Part shown: positions 54,165-64,000 of the stretch, piece by piece | Numbering within the stretch: the stretch's first letter is position 1 | Layout of the letters: every line of letters starts with the position of its first letter | NCBI GenBank assembly: GCA_949361645.1 | Contig: OX442423.1 | Coordinates: 5,183,505-5,247,504 of the forward strand | Direction of reading: 5' to 3' | Source of the DNA: Spongilla lacustris | Lineage: Eukaryota > Porifera > Demospongiae > Spongillida > Spongillidae | DNA length: 64,000 nucleotides | Program-made: the position numbers and the translations under genes | Notes under the pieces: model-generated | Database searches by the model: none | What the model was told of the DNA's origin: nothing | The model's input: only the letters and a program-made list of their open reading frames with translations

Positions 54165-57100
54165 ATGCCTGAGGAAGGTGATCACGAGAAAGGAGGAGAA
54201 GGTGGGGGAGGAGAAGAAGCAGCGGGAGGAGGGTCGACAGAGGACCCCCGCTTAGAGGCACTCTCGCAGTACACACTGAAGACAATGAAACAGAAGCCCG
54301 ACAAGTGGGCTAAGATGATGGGCTTAGAAGAAAATGTGACCTTGATCCACGAGTTCCTCGAGAAGCCAGAGATACGTTTGCTCGTCGTCTGTGCTAATCA
54401 ACAGGGCCTGCTCGCTCCAACAAAGCAGTTTCCAAATTCCGCAAAGACTAAAGCAGTGTACTTTTTAAAGAGGCAGGCAGATGCGGTGAAGAAAGAGAAC
54501 ATTAAGACGCTGTTGGTATTTGGAGATATGTCGCACGTGCCTCTGGATCAACTAGCATCCATCGTTGAATCTGTGAGTTGCACTACATGCTGCTTTGCCC
54601 CTTATTTGGTCCTCTACATGTACATAGGATACAACCTTTTAATGTAACTAGGTCTGGGGACTAGTACTTTTCCTTTTTTTTTTTTTGGTTTACACTGTAC
54701 GCGACTAGTCTCGTACCCAGACCCACCATTTATCGCTTACACTGTAAGCGATAAACGCTTACGTCATGGTGGGTCTGGGTACGAGACTAGTACGCGACCA
54801 GTTTTTTTTTAAAAAGCTTTAAAAAATGACTTTACCGTCAGCAGTAGCTCCCCGCATACATTTATTGCGTGTGTGTCTGCTTAATAAACGCACCTATTAC
54901 CGCTTCCCCCTAAACTATGCAGCTGCTTGTACCTATTGTTGCAAATCAAAAGAATCGAAGCCAGTGGCCCAAAGTGGTATCACAGGACCTGATGCAGCAC
55001 ATGGGAGGCCTGAAGGGAGACGTTCTGGTTTTCACTGGCCAGGTTAGAGGCAAGACTCTCTTGCCCCTCCCACCCCAGGCTGACAGCATGGTCAAAGCAG
55101 CAGACGCGCAGGCAATGTAAGTATCCTATAACGTTCCTCCCCCCATCTTCCTCCCTGCATTCTTACTATTTTCCCTCCGTCCTCCTCTCTTTCCTCATCT
55201 CCCCTTCTTCTCCCTACTTTTCTCTCTCCTCCCTCCTTCCCTATCCTCCCTTCTCTTCCTCCTCCTCCCTGTATCTTCATTTCCCTCCTCTCAATTCACA
55301 AGCTACTGCATTGCATTAAACCATACAATACAGTATGCAGTAGTAATGTATTCACCCTTCTTAGGGGGAGCACATTTGACAAAGGACTCATTCATGCTGT
55401 GGAATCAGTTGTGATAGAGTGGTCACACCAGATCAGAGAGGTGCTTAGCAAAAGCTCAGCTCAGCCATTGCTTGAAGGCAAGACTCCAGGGCCATTGGTG
55501 GAAATTGATTTCTGGAAGGCAAGACGTGCTGATCTGGAGTCCATTCTTGATCAGGTACTGCATATATCATGGGTCGTTATGGAAACATGCACATGTACCT
55601 AGCTTTAGAGGGCAGCATGTATTTGCTGAGGGCTATGGTTAATCCTAACAGATCGAGATAAAATCAAATAGCTCCATGTTTGTAACTGCAGAGAAAGATT
55701 GTATTTTGTTAGGTAATGCACATGTTACTCCTCCCTCTTTCCTTCTCCCTTCCCTCTCCTTCCTCCTTCCCTCTCTCCTCCCTCCTACTCATTTCATCTT
55801 ACATGTACCACCTCCTCTCCTCCCCTTTCACCACAGCTCTACAGTGAGAAGGTCCTCAAGATGAGCAGTTTGCTGGAGAAGTCAGTGAGCAGTTACTTCC
55901 CTGCTTACAAGGCCATGGTCATGAGTGTTGTGGAGGCCCAGGATGAAGCCAGGGACATCAGCATACACCTCAAGCCCCTCAGACGACACATTGAGGAGAT
56001 GGAAGAGGGCGACTTCAAAGACCTGCCCCAGAAGATGCATCCCTTCTTCCACTGTGTGTGCTTGGTGTGGGCCAATTCCCAACACTACAGGCAGCCCTCC
56101 AGGCTGGTGGTGCTGCTGCAGGAGGTCTCCAACATGATGGTGCAGCTGGTAAGCTTGTGGTACTTTTGTTCTTAGACCCCTCCATTTCATAAGTTCTTGT
56201 TTTACATTATATAACATGTATCCCAGCATGCAGTGTACATGTACCTTATACTTGTGTACATGTATACTGTGGATCAAAATGTTCATGTCTTGCAGCTTTG
56301 GCAATGTTGCTCCAAGCCAAGGTGAAGTGTTCAATATATCAGCTCTTGTATACCACAATATGGATGTACATGTACATTAATGTAAAGAGCAATTAGCCTA
56401 TCCTCATAGCCTGTCCTCATAGCCTGTCCTCATAGCCTGTCCTCATAGCCTGTCCTCATAGCCTGTCCTCATAACCTGTCCTCATAACCTGTCCTCATAA
56501 CCTGTCCTCATAACCTGTCCTCATAGCCTGTCCTCATAACCTGTCCTCATAACCTGTCCTCATAACCTGTCCTCATAACCTGTCCTTATAGCCTGTCCTC
56601 ATAACCTGTCCTCATAACCTGTCCTCATAACCTGTCCTCATAACCTGTCCTCATAACCTGTCCTCATAACCTGTCCTCATAACCTGTCCTCATAACCTGT
56701 CCTCATAACCTGTCCTCATAACCTGTCCTTATAGCCTGTATGTATTATGAGCTACATGTAACTTCACATTACAGTGTGTCTCTTTCAGACCCATACTTTT
56801 GTCTCTGAGGAAATCTTGCGCATGGATGCAGATGAGGGGCTGGAGAAGCTTCGTGATGCATTCCGTGTGCTCCAGTGCTACAAGTCAACCTACCACGATA
56901 GGAAGGGACGGCTTGCCCAGTACTTTGGTGACAAACCAGTAGTATTGTGGGAATTCCAGCCACATCTTGTGTTTTCAAGGCTTGACAAAATGATTGCCCA
57001 GCTGAGATTGATTGAGGTGAGATCACGTTATACATGTACATGTACATGTGTATTTGCACATATGTGCATACACATGTTGAAGTTCATGTGAAAAATTTGC

Positions 57101-60100
57101 ATGGTGTTGTCAACAAAAAAAGTTTTGACAGAATTATAATTATCTACATGTACATGTGCTATTGTAGTCACAGGCTAATGGACCCAGGCATCCAATTGAG
57201 CAAAGCATAGTGTCTGGCCTACCATGTATTTATGGACGGAACTAAGTACTGTACATCGTGAATTGCACAGCTACATGCACATGTACACATACATGTATAC
57301 ATGCGTGTTACTTCCCCTATAGTATGCACACTATGTATAGGATTGCTGCAATGAAATTCATGACATTGCTGTTCTGCTCACACTATACAACAGGAGTACT
57401 TCCAAACTGTGATTGCCTTCCTTCGGCTTGAGAAGGTTGAGTTTGCTGGCATCAAGGGACAGGCGCTGAGCGACATGGTCCAGAAGATGTTTGCAGAGTT
57501 CCAGGAGTTGATGACGGCCTTTGCAGGGCGCAGTGATGACCCCACAGACATCGGCAATGCCACGTTCATTACTGATCACCAGGCATTCATGAAGAAGGTT
57601 GCCGACATGGACCAGCGCCTGGCTTATATCATGTGCCAGGCCTTTGATGACTGTCCGAGCTGTGAGTCTGTGTTCAAGGTGAGCCTGAAATACACCTATA
57701 TGCCATTGCCATGGATACACAACCATGTCAGTGTGCATCCATTTTATCTTCTCTTAAAAGTGCAATTATGCAAGGCAATATGCATGGGCTGCCACCCTTA
57801 TTAAAGGGTGTGACCCTAACATTTGATGTATGAAATACAAAATGTGTAGAAATAGACACATACACATGCATGCAGACACATGTACATGTACATGGACACA
57901 TACAATTCCATACACATACAAATACATGTACATACACATGTACACATGTGCATGTACATGTATGTACATGTAATAAGGCCAAGTGTGCAACACATGCACA
58001 CACACAATAACCTTTCCATAACTTGCACATATACATGTACAGTTTGAGTGTATGTCCAATTGATGCATGCATGTACAAGTACATACATGTACTGTATGGC
58101 ACAATCCCACACTGTAGCTGCTGGAGATGATGGGGAGTCTCCTGGAGCGCCCATTGATCCACAAGGACTTTCAGTACAAGTACCCAGTCCTAGTCTCCAT
58201 GTACAGCGAGGAGCTGGATGAGGCCAAGAAGATCTACGACTACCAGCTGGCCCTCAGGCACACACCAGCTGGGCCGGCCATCAACAAGAACATGCCTTCT
58301 GTTGCTGGACTTCTGAAGTGGTCCCAGGAGCTGAGGGAGAGGGTGAATGGCCACATGGAGAAGCTCAGGGGGGTGAACCATGGGTAAGTGGGGGAGGGGT
58401 GGACTTTGGGTGGTGTGGAGCATAGGGGGTGGGAGAGGTAGCTGGGATGGGGGTGGGAGGGGTAGGTGGGATTGGGGTGGGAGGGGTAGGTGGGCAGATG
58501 TGGTGGACATTGGGTTAGGAGACTGGTATAAGCTATGGTTGAGTGGAGTGGTACTATGGGTGACTATTGTATGTGGCACCAAAACATTACTTTTTTGTTT
58601 CAATGAAGCCATTGTTATCATGTGAGCCCTGGTCGTTACCATGGAGTTGCATGTGATTGCAGGTTTTACCATGCCACACCCTCCTTTCATCTCCCCTGTC
58701 TAAATGCTCAGAACCATGGAAAGTGCAGAAGCCATGATAGTTCACAACAAGTATGATGAAATGATGCAGCTGATTAGCAAGTGAGTGGTGTTGGAAAGGC
58801 CATCCACAGCATGTTATTGCACGCAGCATGGTTGGAATGTATGCATATATGGTGTCAGACATGTTGTATAGGTCGAGTAGAAATGTATGCTTACCTACAC
58901 TGTATACCTTCAGCATGACAGAGCCAATACATGTAGGCATGTACATGTAGCATTGAGTAAGAAAGTATGTGCAAATAATATGTGCTTTAAAAGCCAACGT
59001 AACTTTTCCTCTTCTGTGTGGTTAGCTTTGAAGGTGAGGTGTACTCTGAGTGGACACAGGAGGTGGATGACATAGCCAAGGCCAACCTCAATAAGCCATT
59101 ACTGGTCAGGCACCCACACACCAAAAAGATTTCAGTCAACTTTGACCCCCAGGTGAATCCAATTGGTTCATGCGTGGACTTGTGTACAGTTGTATGTGGT
59201 TTTGTTCCTCCTACGTGTACATCCCTGCATGTTGTGCTTTAGCATTTCTGTATGTACATGTATAGATATTTCCTTATACATAATGTGCAGTATGTATACG
59301 TGTATGTGCATATGTACAAGTAGATATACATGGTTCAACATCTATTGGTACATGTACACGTAGATGCTTGTATAAGTCTGCTTTTGATTTGAAATTGCTA
59401 CACATTTGTCTTTGCCAAAATCTCATAATTGTTTTACACTGGGAATATTATCCCACACATGTGGTAGCTTGAGGCCCTGCTGAGGGAGGTCAAGTACCTA
59501 CGCCAGCAGGAGAGTGCAGGCCGAACAATCCCCACCAGTGCTGATTCAGTCTTCACCCAGAGCGACATGTTTCGCAAGTTTCTGCAGAACCTAGATGTGA
59601 CCGTTGTCCTCTACAACCGCATCAATGACACAATACTGGATGTGGAGTACCCACTGATAGAGGGCAAGCTGAAGGCCATCAATGAGCAGCTGGAGAAAGC
59701 CACATCACAGCTGAACTGGACCTCTACTGGTATGTGCTAGGGTTCTGTTATTAATCCTGCTATTGATAGACCAGCTGGTAGGGATACACACAGCACTTAC
59801 ACCAGATGCATAGCACACACTGTACACATGTACAACAATACAGAGTGTTGTAAGAGTAGCATTTTGTATACATGTACATGTACATGTTGTGGTGCTATCA
59901 TCCACATGTACATACATGTACACTTCAGTATTTGATCGGTGGTCACCTTCGCAAGGTTACACAAATCAAATTACAGGGTTTGAAACTCCAGTTTTTAAAC
60001 AAGGTCCATCTTTCTGTTTGAACTGTAGAAAAGTATCTAGAGCATTTGTCAGGTATATAGAAAGTCATAAGAGCACATTCTCATACAACATCATGGATCC

Positions 60101-61924
60101 AGATGCATGAAGCCTAACAGCCAAAAGAAATAAGAGAACTAAATATAGACATGGACATTGAAGGTGGTGGAGATATGACGAAGGCTAAAGAGGTGATGGG
60201 GTCACCTATTAACATTATTACGAACCCCTTTCATTATTCCCCTCCAATTTTTAATTCATGTGTATAGTAAGTGCTCCTAATATTACACCTACATGTAACC
60301 TTGATGTGAGGTAACCCTTCCCTTCTGCCTAGGGGTGTGGGAATACATTGAGTCCATTAGGGACCAAGTGAGGGATCTTGAGGAGCGGGTGAGGAAGTCC
60401 AAGGTCAACGTGGAGTCCATAAGCTCCACCATGGCTACATGGGCAGAGGCTCCACTGTACCAGCGCAAGAAAGACTCATTACTCAATTTGGAGGTGAGTG
60501 TACATGTACATTTGTATGTGTGAGGAGGGAAGGGAGAAGAGAGAGTGGGAGAGAGAGTGGGAGAGGTCATGTTGGAGCATTTTGGTGTGAATGCATGTGT
60601 GTGTATGTACATGTACATGTATACATGTATGTGCTGTGTTTCCAAAAAAAAATTAATGTCTTACTGTAAACAATCTGGGAAGGGGGATATACAATGTACA
60701 GAGTAATAACGTCTAGAAGAAGTAGTGATTGACCACATATGTTGTTTGACAGCAGAATCAAGTAGATGTAGCATGTTATAAATGTACATCCCAGCATGTC
60801 TAAGTGTACAATGTACACGTATAAGTATGTGTATGTATAGAGAAACATAATTTTGTTAAGCACACAGTGGCACTGTACACCAGAATACAGGGACACAGCT
60901 CAAATTAAGAACCCCAATTCTTTCATTTTACTCTCTGTATGGCACTCAACATGTACATGTAATGTTATGCATTGCAAGGACCATGTGCAATGTGAGCCCA
61001 CTTACATGTGCATATGTGTACAGGTCATACTGTATAACTTAGATGTTGTAATTAATGTCACTAATCTACAAGTATAACTTACATGTACATGTACATGTAC
61101 ATGTGTGCATGTACATGTACATGTACATGTAGGTGTAAATACATACACGTATACATGTACACACCATACATGCAATAGAATTCATGCACACTTTTTTTGT
61201 AACTCTCCTCCAGGAGCGGGAGGCTACCATGAAGACCCGCTACGACCAGGTCAGGCTGGATGGTCAGAAGATCACAGAGCTGGTGGCAGAGAACCTGAAG
61301 TACTTTGAGGGGGAGCCAGGCTCGGCAGTGTGGGAGAACTACCTGGACTACCTGGATGACCTGGTGGTGGACGGACTCTACAACTGTGTCAACTGCTCCC
61401 TGCTCTACATCCAGCAGAACATGGACAAAGGTGCCACCACCCTTCTTCCCCTCCTGGAGGCCAAGCTGGAGCTACAGGCTCCCGAGGTGGTGTTTCAACC
61501 TAGCATGAAGCCAGACTCGCCCGATGGGTTTCTTTCCCTCGTGGAAGGTGTGGTGGAGGACATGTTCAACTTTGCCTCCCTGGTGCCTCGCGTGGCTAGC
61601 CACCTGGAGGCCACTGACTATGTGAAGGACATGGAGGAGATTGTAGACCTCTCAGACAAGAAGGAGGAGATACTGAACTGTGCCACGCTTGTGGTGGAAC
61701 AGGCTACCAAGTATTGCAGCACTTTCAGTGGCTACACCTATCTCTGGGTGGACGACAGGGAGGAGTTCCTGAGGCAGTTCCTGCTCTATGGGCACATCCC
61801 TACGCCAGAGGAAATAGAGGCTGCAGGGGAGGCGGGGGTACCCAAGACACCACCTGCTCTGACTCAGTTCAAGGAACAGGTGGACAAGTACGAGAAGGTC
61901 CATGGGGAGGTGGAACTGTTTGAG
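54165..61924 (+). CDS. axonemal dynein heavy chain, outer-arm beta type (DNAH9/11/17-like), N-terminal tail, partial
   Basis: Twelve exons with agreeing phases: 54165-54572, 54923-55116, 55365-55554, 55837-56148, 56789-57016, 57394-57678, 58118-58383, 58712-58780, 59026-59152, 59468-59729, 60333-60493 and 61214-61924, about 1,070 codons. The protein starts MPEEGDHEKGGEGG and matches the order of the DHC_N1 tail: YTLKTMKQKPDKWAKMMGLE, FLEKPEIRLLVVCANQQGLL, VRGKTLLPLP, PGPLVEIDFWKARRADLES, INDTILDVEYPLIEGK and TRYDQVRLDGQKI. This tail binds intermediate chains and neighbouring heavy chains in the ciliary outer arm; the motor lies further downstream. All donors are GT and acceptors AG. An acceptor (TATACACAG) at 54150 shows that a 5' non-coding exon lies upstream. 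No continuation is found between 61925 and 64000. Confidence 0.92.
54706..54789. mobile_element. 84 bp palindromic MITE (TAGTCTCG family), in dynein intron 1
   Basis: Near-perfect hairpin from TAGTCTCGTACCCAGACCC to its complement, with a perfect 9 bp duplication GTACGCGAC on both sides (54697-54705, 54790-54798). Ends and duplication length equal those of 51126-52104. Confidence 0.9.
55130..55300 (+). repeat. pyrimidine-rich intron tract
   Basis: CTCCCT/TTCCTCC-rich low-complexity DNA in dynein intron 2. A similar tract occupies 55730-55835. Confidence 0.8.
56396..56740 (+). repeat. 13 bp minisatellite in dynein intron 4
   Basis: About 26 copies of CCTGTCCTCATAA, with CATAG and CTTATAG variants recurring in a pattern: two near-identical blocks end in TCCTTATAGCCTGT. 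This suggests growth by larger duplications. Confidence 0.95.
58384..58500 (+). repeat. G-rich tandem repeat in dynein intron
   Basis: GGGGTGGGAGGGGTAGGTGG-type units, right after the donor of the exon ending at 58383. This is potentially quadruplex-forming in the transcript. Confidence 0.7.
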
Positions 61925-62955
61925 GTGAGGAGGCTGTTTCAGGTGACACTAGGCTTTGCAGTGAATTTAATAATCAAATGTGGTACATGTACATTGTTAT
62001 AGTAAATGTGAAGCTCTCCTTTACTATAGTGGAAATGTCACATACAGTTACACCATACTATTTACTACTAACACATTCATACCACATTTGATTAATAGTA
62101 AATTCATTTTAAAATCCAACATTTCACCTTGTGTGAGGCTGTTTGAGGTGTGTGATGTGAGAAGGTCTGCGGGTAGGTAGAGTTGTTTGAGTTGACTGGC
62201 TAGGGTTCTCTGTTGAGATGGGTAAGGCAGCAATTTTTTTTGGATGAGGGAGGAGATGGGTTTTTGTTACGTGTAACTACAGCAGGCTTTTTGTGTGTGG
62301 TTAGTGTGGGTGTGTGGGTATTAAAGTATTGGGTTTATGGGGAAAAACTGATTGCACCATTTCATCTCTGGGTCATAATTCATACATGTGTATGTCATTT
62401 GATCTATTTGCATATGTAATTGCATTTTGCCAGGGATATTATGTGTAACGGAACATGCTTGTGGTGTCCACAAAAGAACTCAACATTTTAAAATCAGGAT
62501 TGGAATTAATTAACCCCTTGATTTCATTAATATACATTACAGTTGTTATTATTAGATTTAAATTATTGTAAGTGGTTTAGTAATTTTATCAAAACCCTCA
62601 TACATCATCATATTCAAAGCCCTCTATCAAAAATTTTCTAGATCAAGGTTAGAGATGATTGATATTAATATTTTCTTATAAATAGCATAAGGTATGAATA
62701 TGCAGTGGAACAACATTGATTTCAAGTTACATGTTCAGTAGCGAGATATTTACATTTAACCGATTATACGCGGAAGACTCAAATTTGAGTCCAATAATTA
62801 TTACGCGTAAAACGCGGTAGACTCAAATTTGAGTCCAGCTGTATACACTACGGTACAAGAAGCGCCGTCCACAGTCGGTGGTTCGTTCGGTTCTGAAACT
62901 TGCAAAGCGGTATTCACCAGTCCCTATACTGTTCATTTTATTGTCGAACGAGTGG
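61925..62955. other. presumed dynein intron, no dynein exon seen
   Basis: The next dynein tail segment is not present in any frame. A short inverted motif, GACTCAAATTTGAGTC, occurs twice (about 62777-62792 and 62820-62835). Confidence 0.5.
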
Positions 62956-62960
62956 GCTTG

Positions 62961-63156
62961 CTATTGTGGGTTTCTTGCTAAACTGTGGACAAAGTAAACA
63001 ACGAATGCAATGAATAATATTCCAATGATAATATAATTTGATAGAGAATGACAAAGCGCTTGCGCAGGATGGAGGTCTTGGAAACTTTTAGATAAGGATG
63101 ACGATGTCCTGGAGAGCTTTTGTATCGAGCCTGACGAGCTTGATGAACGTGTTGAT
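62961..63156 (-). CDS. last exon of an unidentified tail-anchored protein gene
   Basis: On the minus strand a strong acceptor (TCCTTTCTGCAG) precedes 63156. The frame runs 65 codons to TAG at 62961-62963. The product is Ser-rich (RSSSSSGSIQKLSRTSSSLS), then has one strongly hydrophobic segment near its end (YIIIGILFIAFVVYFVHSLA), then RNPQ. A single C-terminal membrane segment with a short polar tail is typical of tail-anchored proteins of the ER or mitochondrial outer membrane. Earlier exons would lie beyond 63.16 kb, past the minisatellite. Family unknown. It is either nested in a dynein intron on the opposite strand, or the dynein locus is rearranged here. Confidence 0.5.
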
Positions 63157-63269
63157 CTGCAGAAAGGACACACAATGGCAGTCTCTGCAATGTAGTGTAT
63201 ATGAGTACATGACTATGTGTTTATCTAACATGAAAGGTTAAGGCTAATTGTCAACACAAAAAAAATGCT

Positions 63270-64000
63270 ATGTACACTCAGTATGTGTGTGAGGGATTGT
63301 GTGTACAAAAGGTGGTATGAACAAGGGGTATATATAGAGAGGGTGTGGGTATGTACAAGGGATGTGTGTAGAGAGTGTACAAGGGGTGCGTGTAAGGGAG
63401 TGTGTGTACACTACAAGGTGTAGTGTGTTTACAAGTGGTGTGTGCGAGGGAGTGTGTGTACAAGGGGTGTGTGTGAGGGAGTGTGTGTACAAGGGGTGTG
63501 TGTGAGGGAGTGTGTGTACAAGGGGTGTGTGAGAGGGAGTGTGTACAAGGGGTGTGTGTGAGGGAGTGTGTGTACAAGGGGTGTGTGTGAGGGAGTGTGT
63601 ACAAGGGGTGTGTGTGAGGGAGTGTGTACAAGGGGTGTGTGTGAGGGTGTGTGTGTGAGGGAGTGTGTGTACAAGGGGTGTGTGTGAGGAGTGTGTGTAC
63701 AAGGGGTGTGTGTGAGGGAGTGTGTGTACAAGGGGTGTGTGAGAGGGAGTGTGTACAAGGGGTGTGTGTGAGGGAGTGTGTACAAGGGGTGTGTGTGAGG
63801 GAGTGTGTGTACAAGGGGTGTGTGTGAGGGAGTGTGTGTACAAGGGGTGTGTGAGGGAGTGTGTGTACAAGGGGTGTGTGAGGGAGTGTGCGTACAAGGG
63901 GTGTGTGTGAGGGAGTGTGTACAAGGGGTGTGTGTGAGGGAGTGTGTGTACAAGGGGTGTGTGTGAGGGAGTGTGTGTACAAGGGGTGTGTGTGAGGGAG
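63270..64000 (+). repeat. 31 bp GT-rich minisatellite, runs off the window
   Basis: Over 20 copies of GTGTGTACAAGGGGTGTGTG then TGAGGGAGTGT, with 27 and 29 bp variants. The long minus-strand Thr/His/Pro/Leu frames are repeat translation. Confidence 0.95.

Noticed and set aside
57728..58164. Minus-strand frames of 112-144 codons
   Set aside because: Shadows of a TACATG-rich dynein intron and of the exon starting at 58118.
63268..63982. Long minus-strand frames (174-234 codons) rich in Thr, His, Pro, Leu
   Set aside because: They are translation of the 31 bp minisatellite and open in three frames at once.

Overview
This 64 kb window is nuclear DNA of an animal, most likely an aquatic invertebrate. 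It has spliced genes with GT/AG introns, the start of an axonemal dynein heavy chain gene (so motile cilia), and many animal-type transposons: BEL/Pao, DIRS, piggyBac, hAT and THAP-containing ORFs. The palindrome ACATGTAC recurs throughout non-coding DNA. The transposon mix and one 45 bp intron would fit a sponge, cnidarian or similar lineage, but the species cannot be fixed from the sequence. No rRNA, tRNA or CRISPR was recognised.

Host genes, left to right. (1) Three phase-consistent exons at 257-557 (+), unidentified. (2) Five phase-compatible exons on the minus strand between 43037 and 4887. If they are one gene, introns of up to 22 kb are packed with transposons. (3) A six-exon (+) gene at 47337-49229 with a polyadenylation signal, unidentified. 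(4) A THAP-domain gene or transposon ORF at 50964-52465 (+), whose THAP exon is split by a 979 bp inverted-repeat element with a perfect 9 bp target duplication. (5) Twelve exons (about 1,070 codons) of an outer-arm dynein heavy chain (DNAH9/11/17 type) from 54165 to 61924, continuing off the window. (6) A minus-strand last exon with a C-terminal membrane anchor at 62961-63156, inside the presumed next dynein intron.

Mobile DNA dominates 2-53 kb. A decayed piggyBac transposase lies at 9.27-11.34 kb and a second piggyBac-like relic at 15.5-16.5 kb. Two DIRS-type tyrosine-recombinase elements lie at 16.9-18.5 and 24.7-25.9 kb. Two inverted-repeat elements are nested at 26.8-30.2 kb. A large unclassified transposase-like relic (AT-hook, RNase H-like core, C2H2 finger, SAP domain) spans 42.0-31.7 kb on the minus strand. 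A nearly intact BEL/Pao LTR retrotransposon (35709-41649, 156 bp LTRs, CGGAC target duplication, tRNA-Tyr-type primer site) has landed inside it. A complete hAT element with terminal inverted repeats is at 44056-46443. Several fold-back and MITE families occur in two or three copies.

Tandem repeats are frequent: GT-rich arrays at 0.6, 8.2-9.1 and 63.3-64 kb, and minisatellites at 12.1, 15.2, 28.0, 29.5 and 56.4 kb. Two minisatellites lie in frame inside transposase-like genes (10.9-11.2 and 33.5-34.0 kb). All assignments come from reading the sequence and from remembered family features; no database search was possible.
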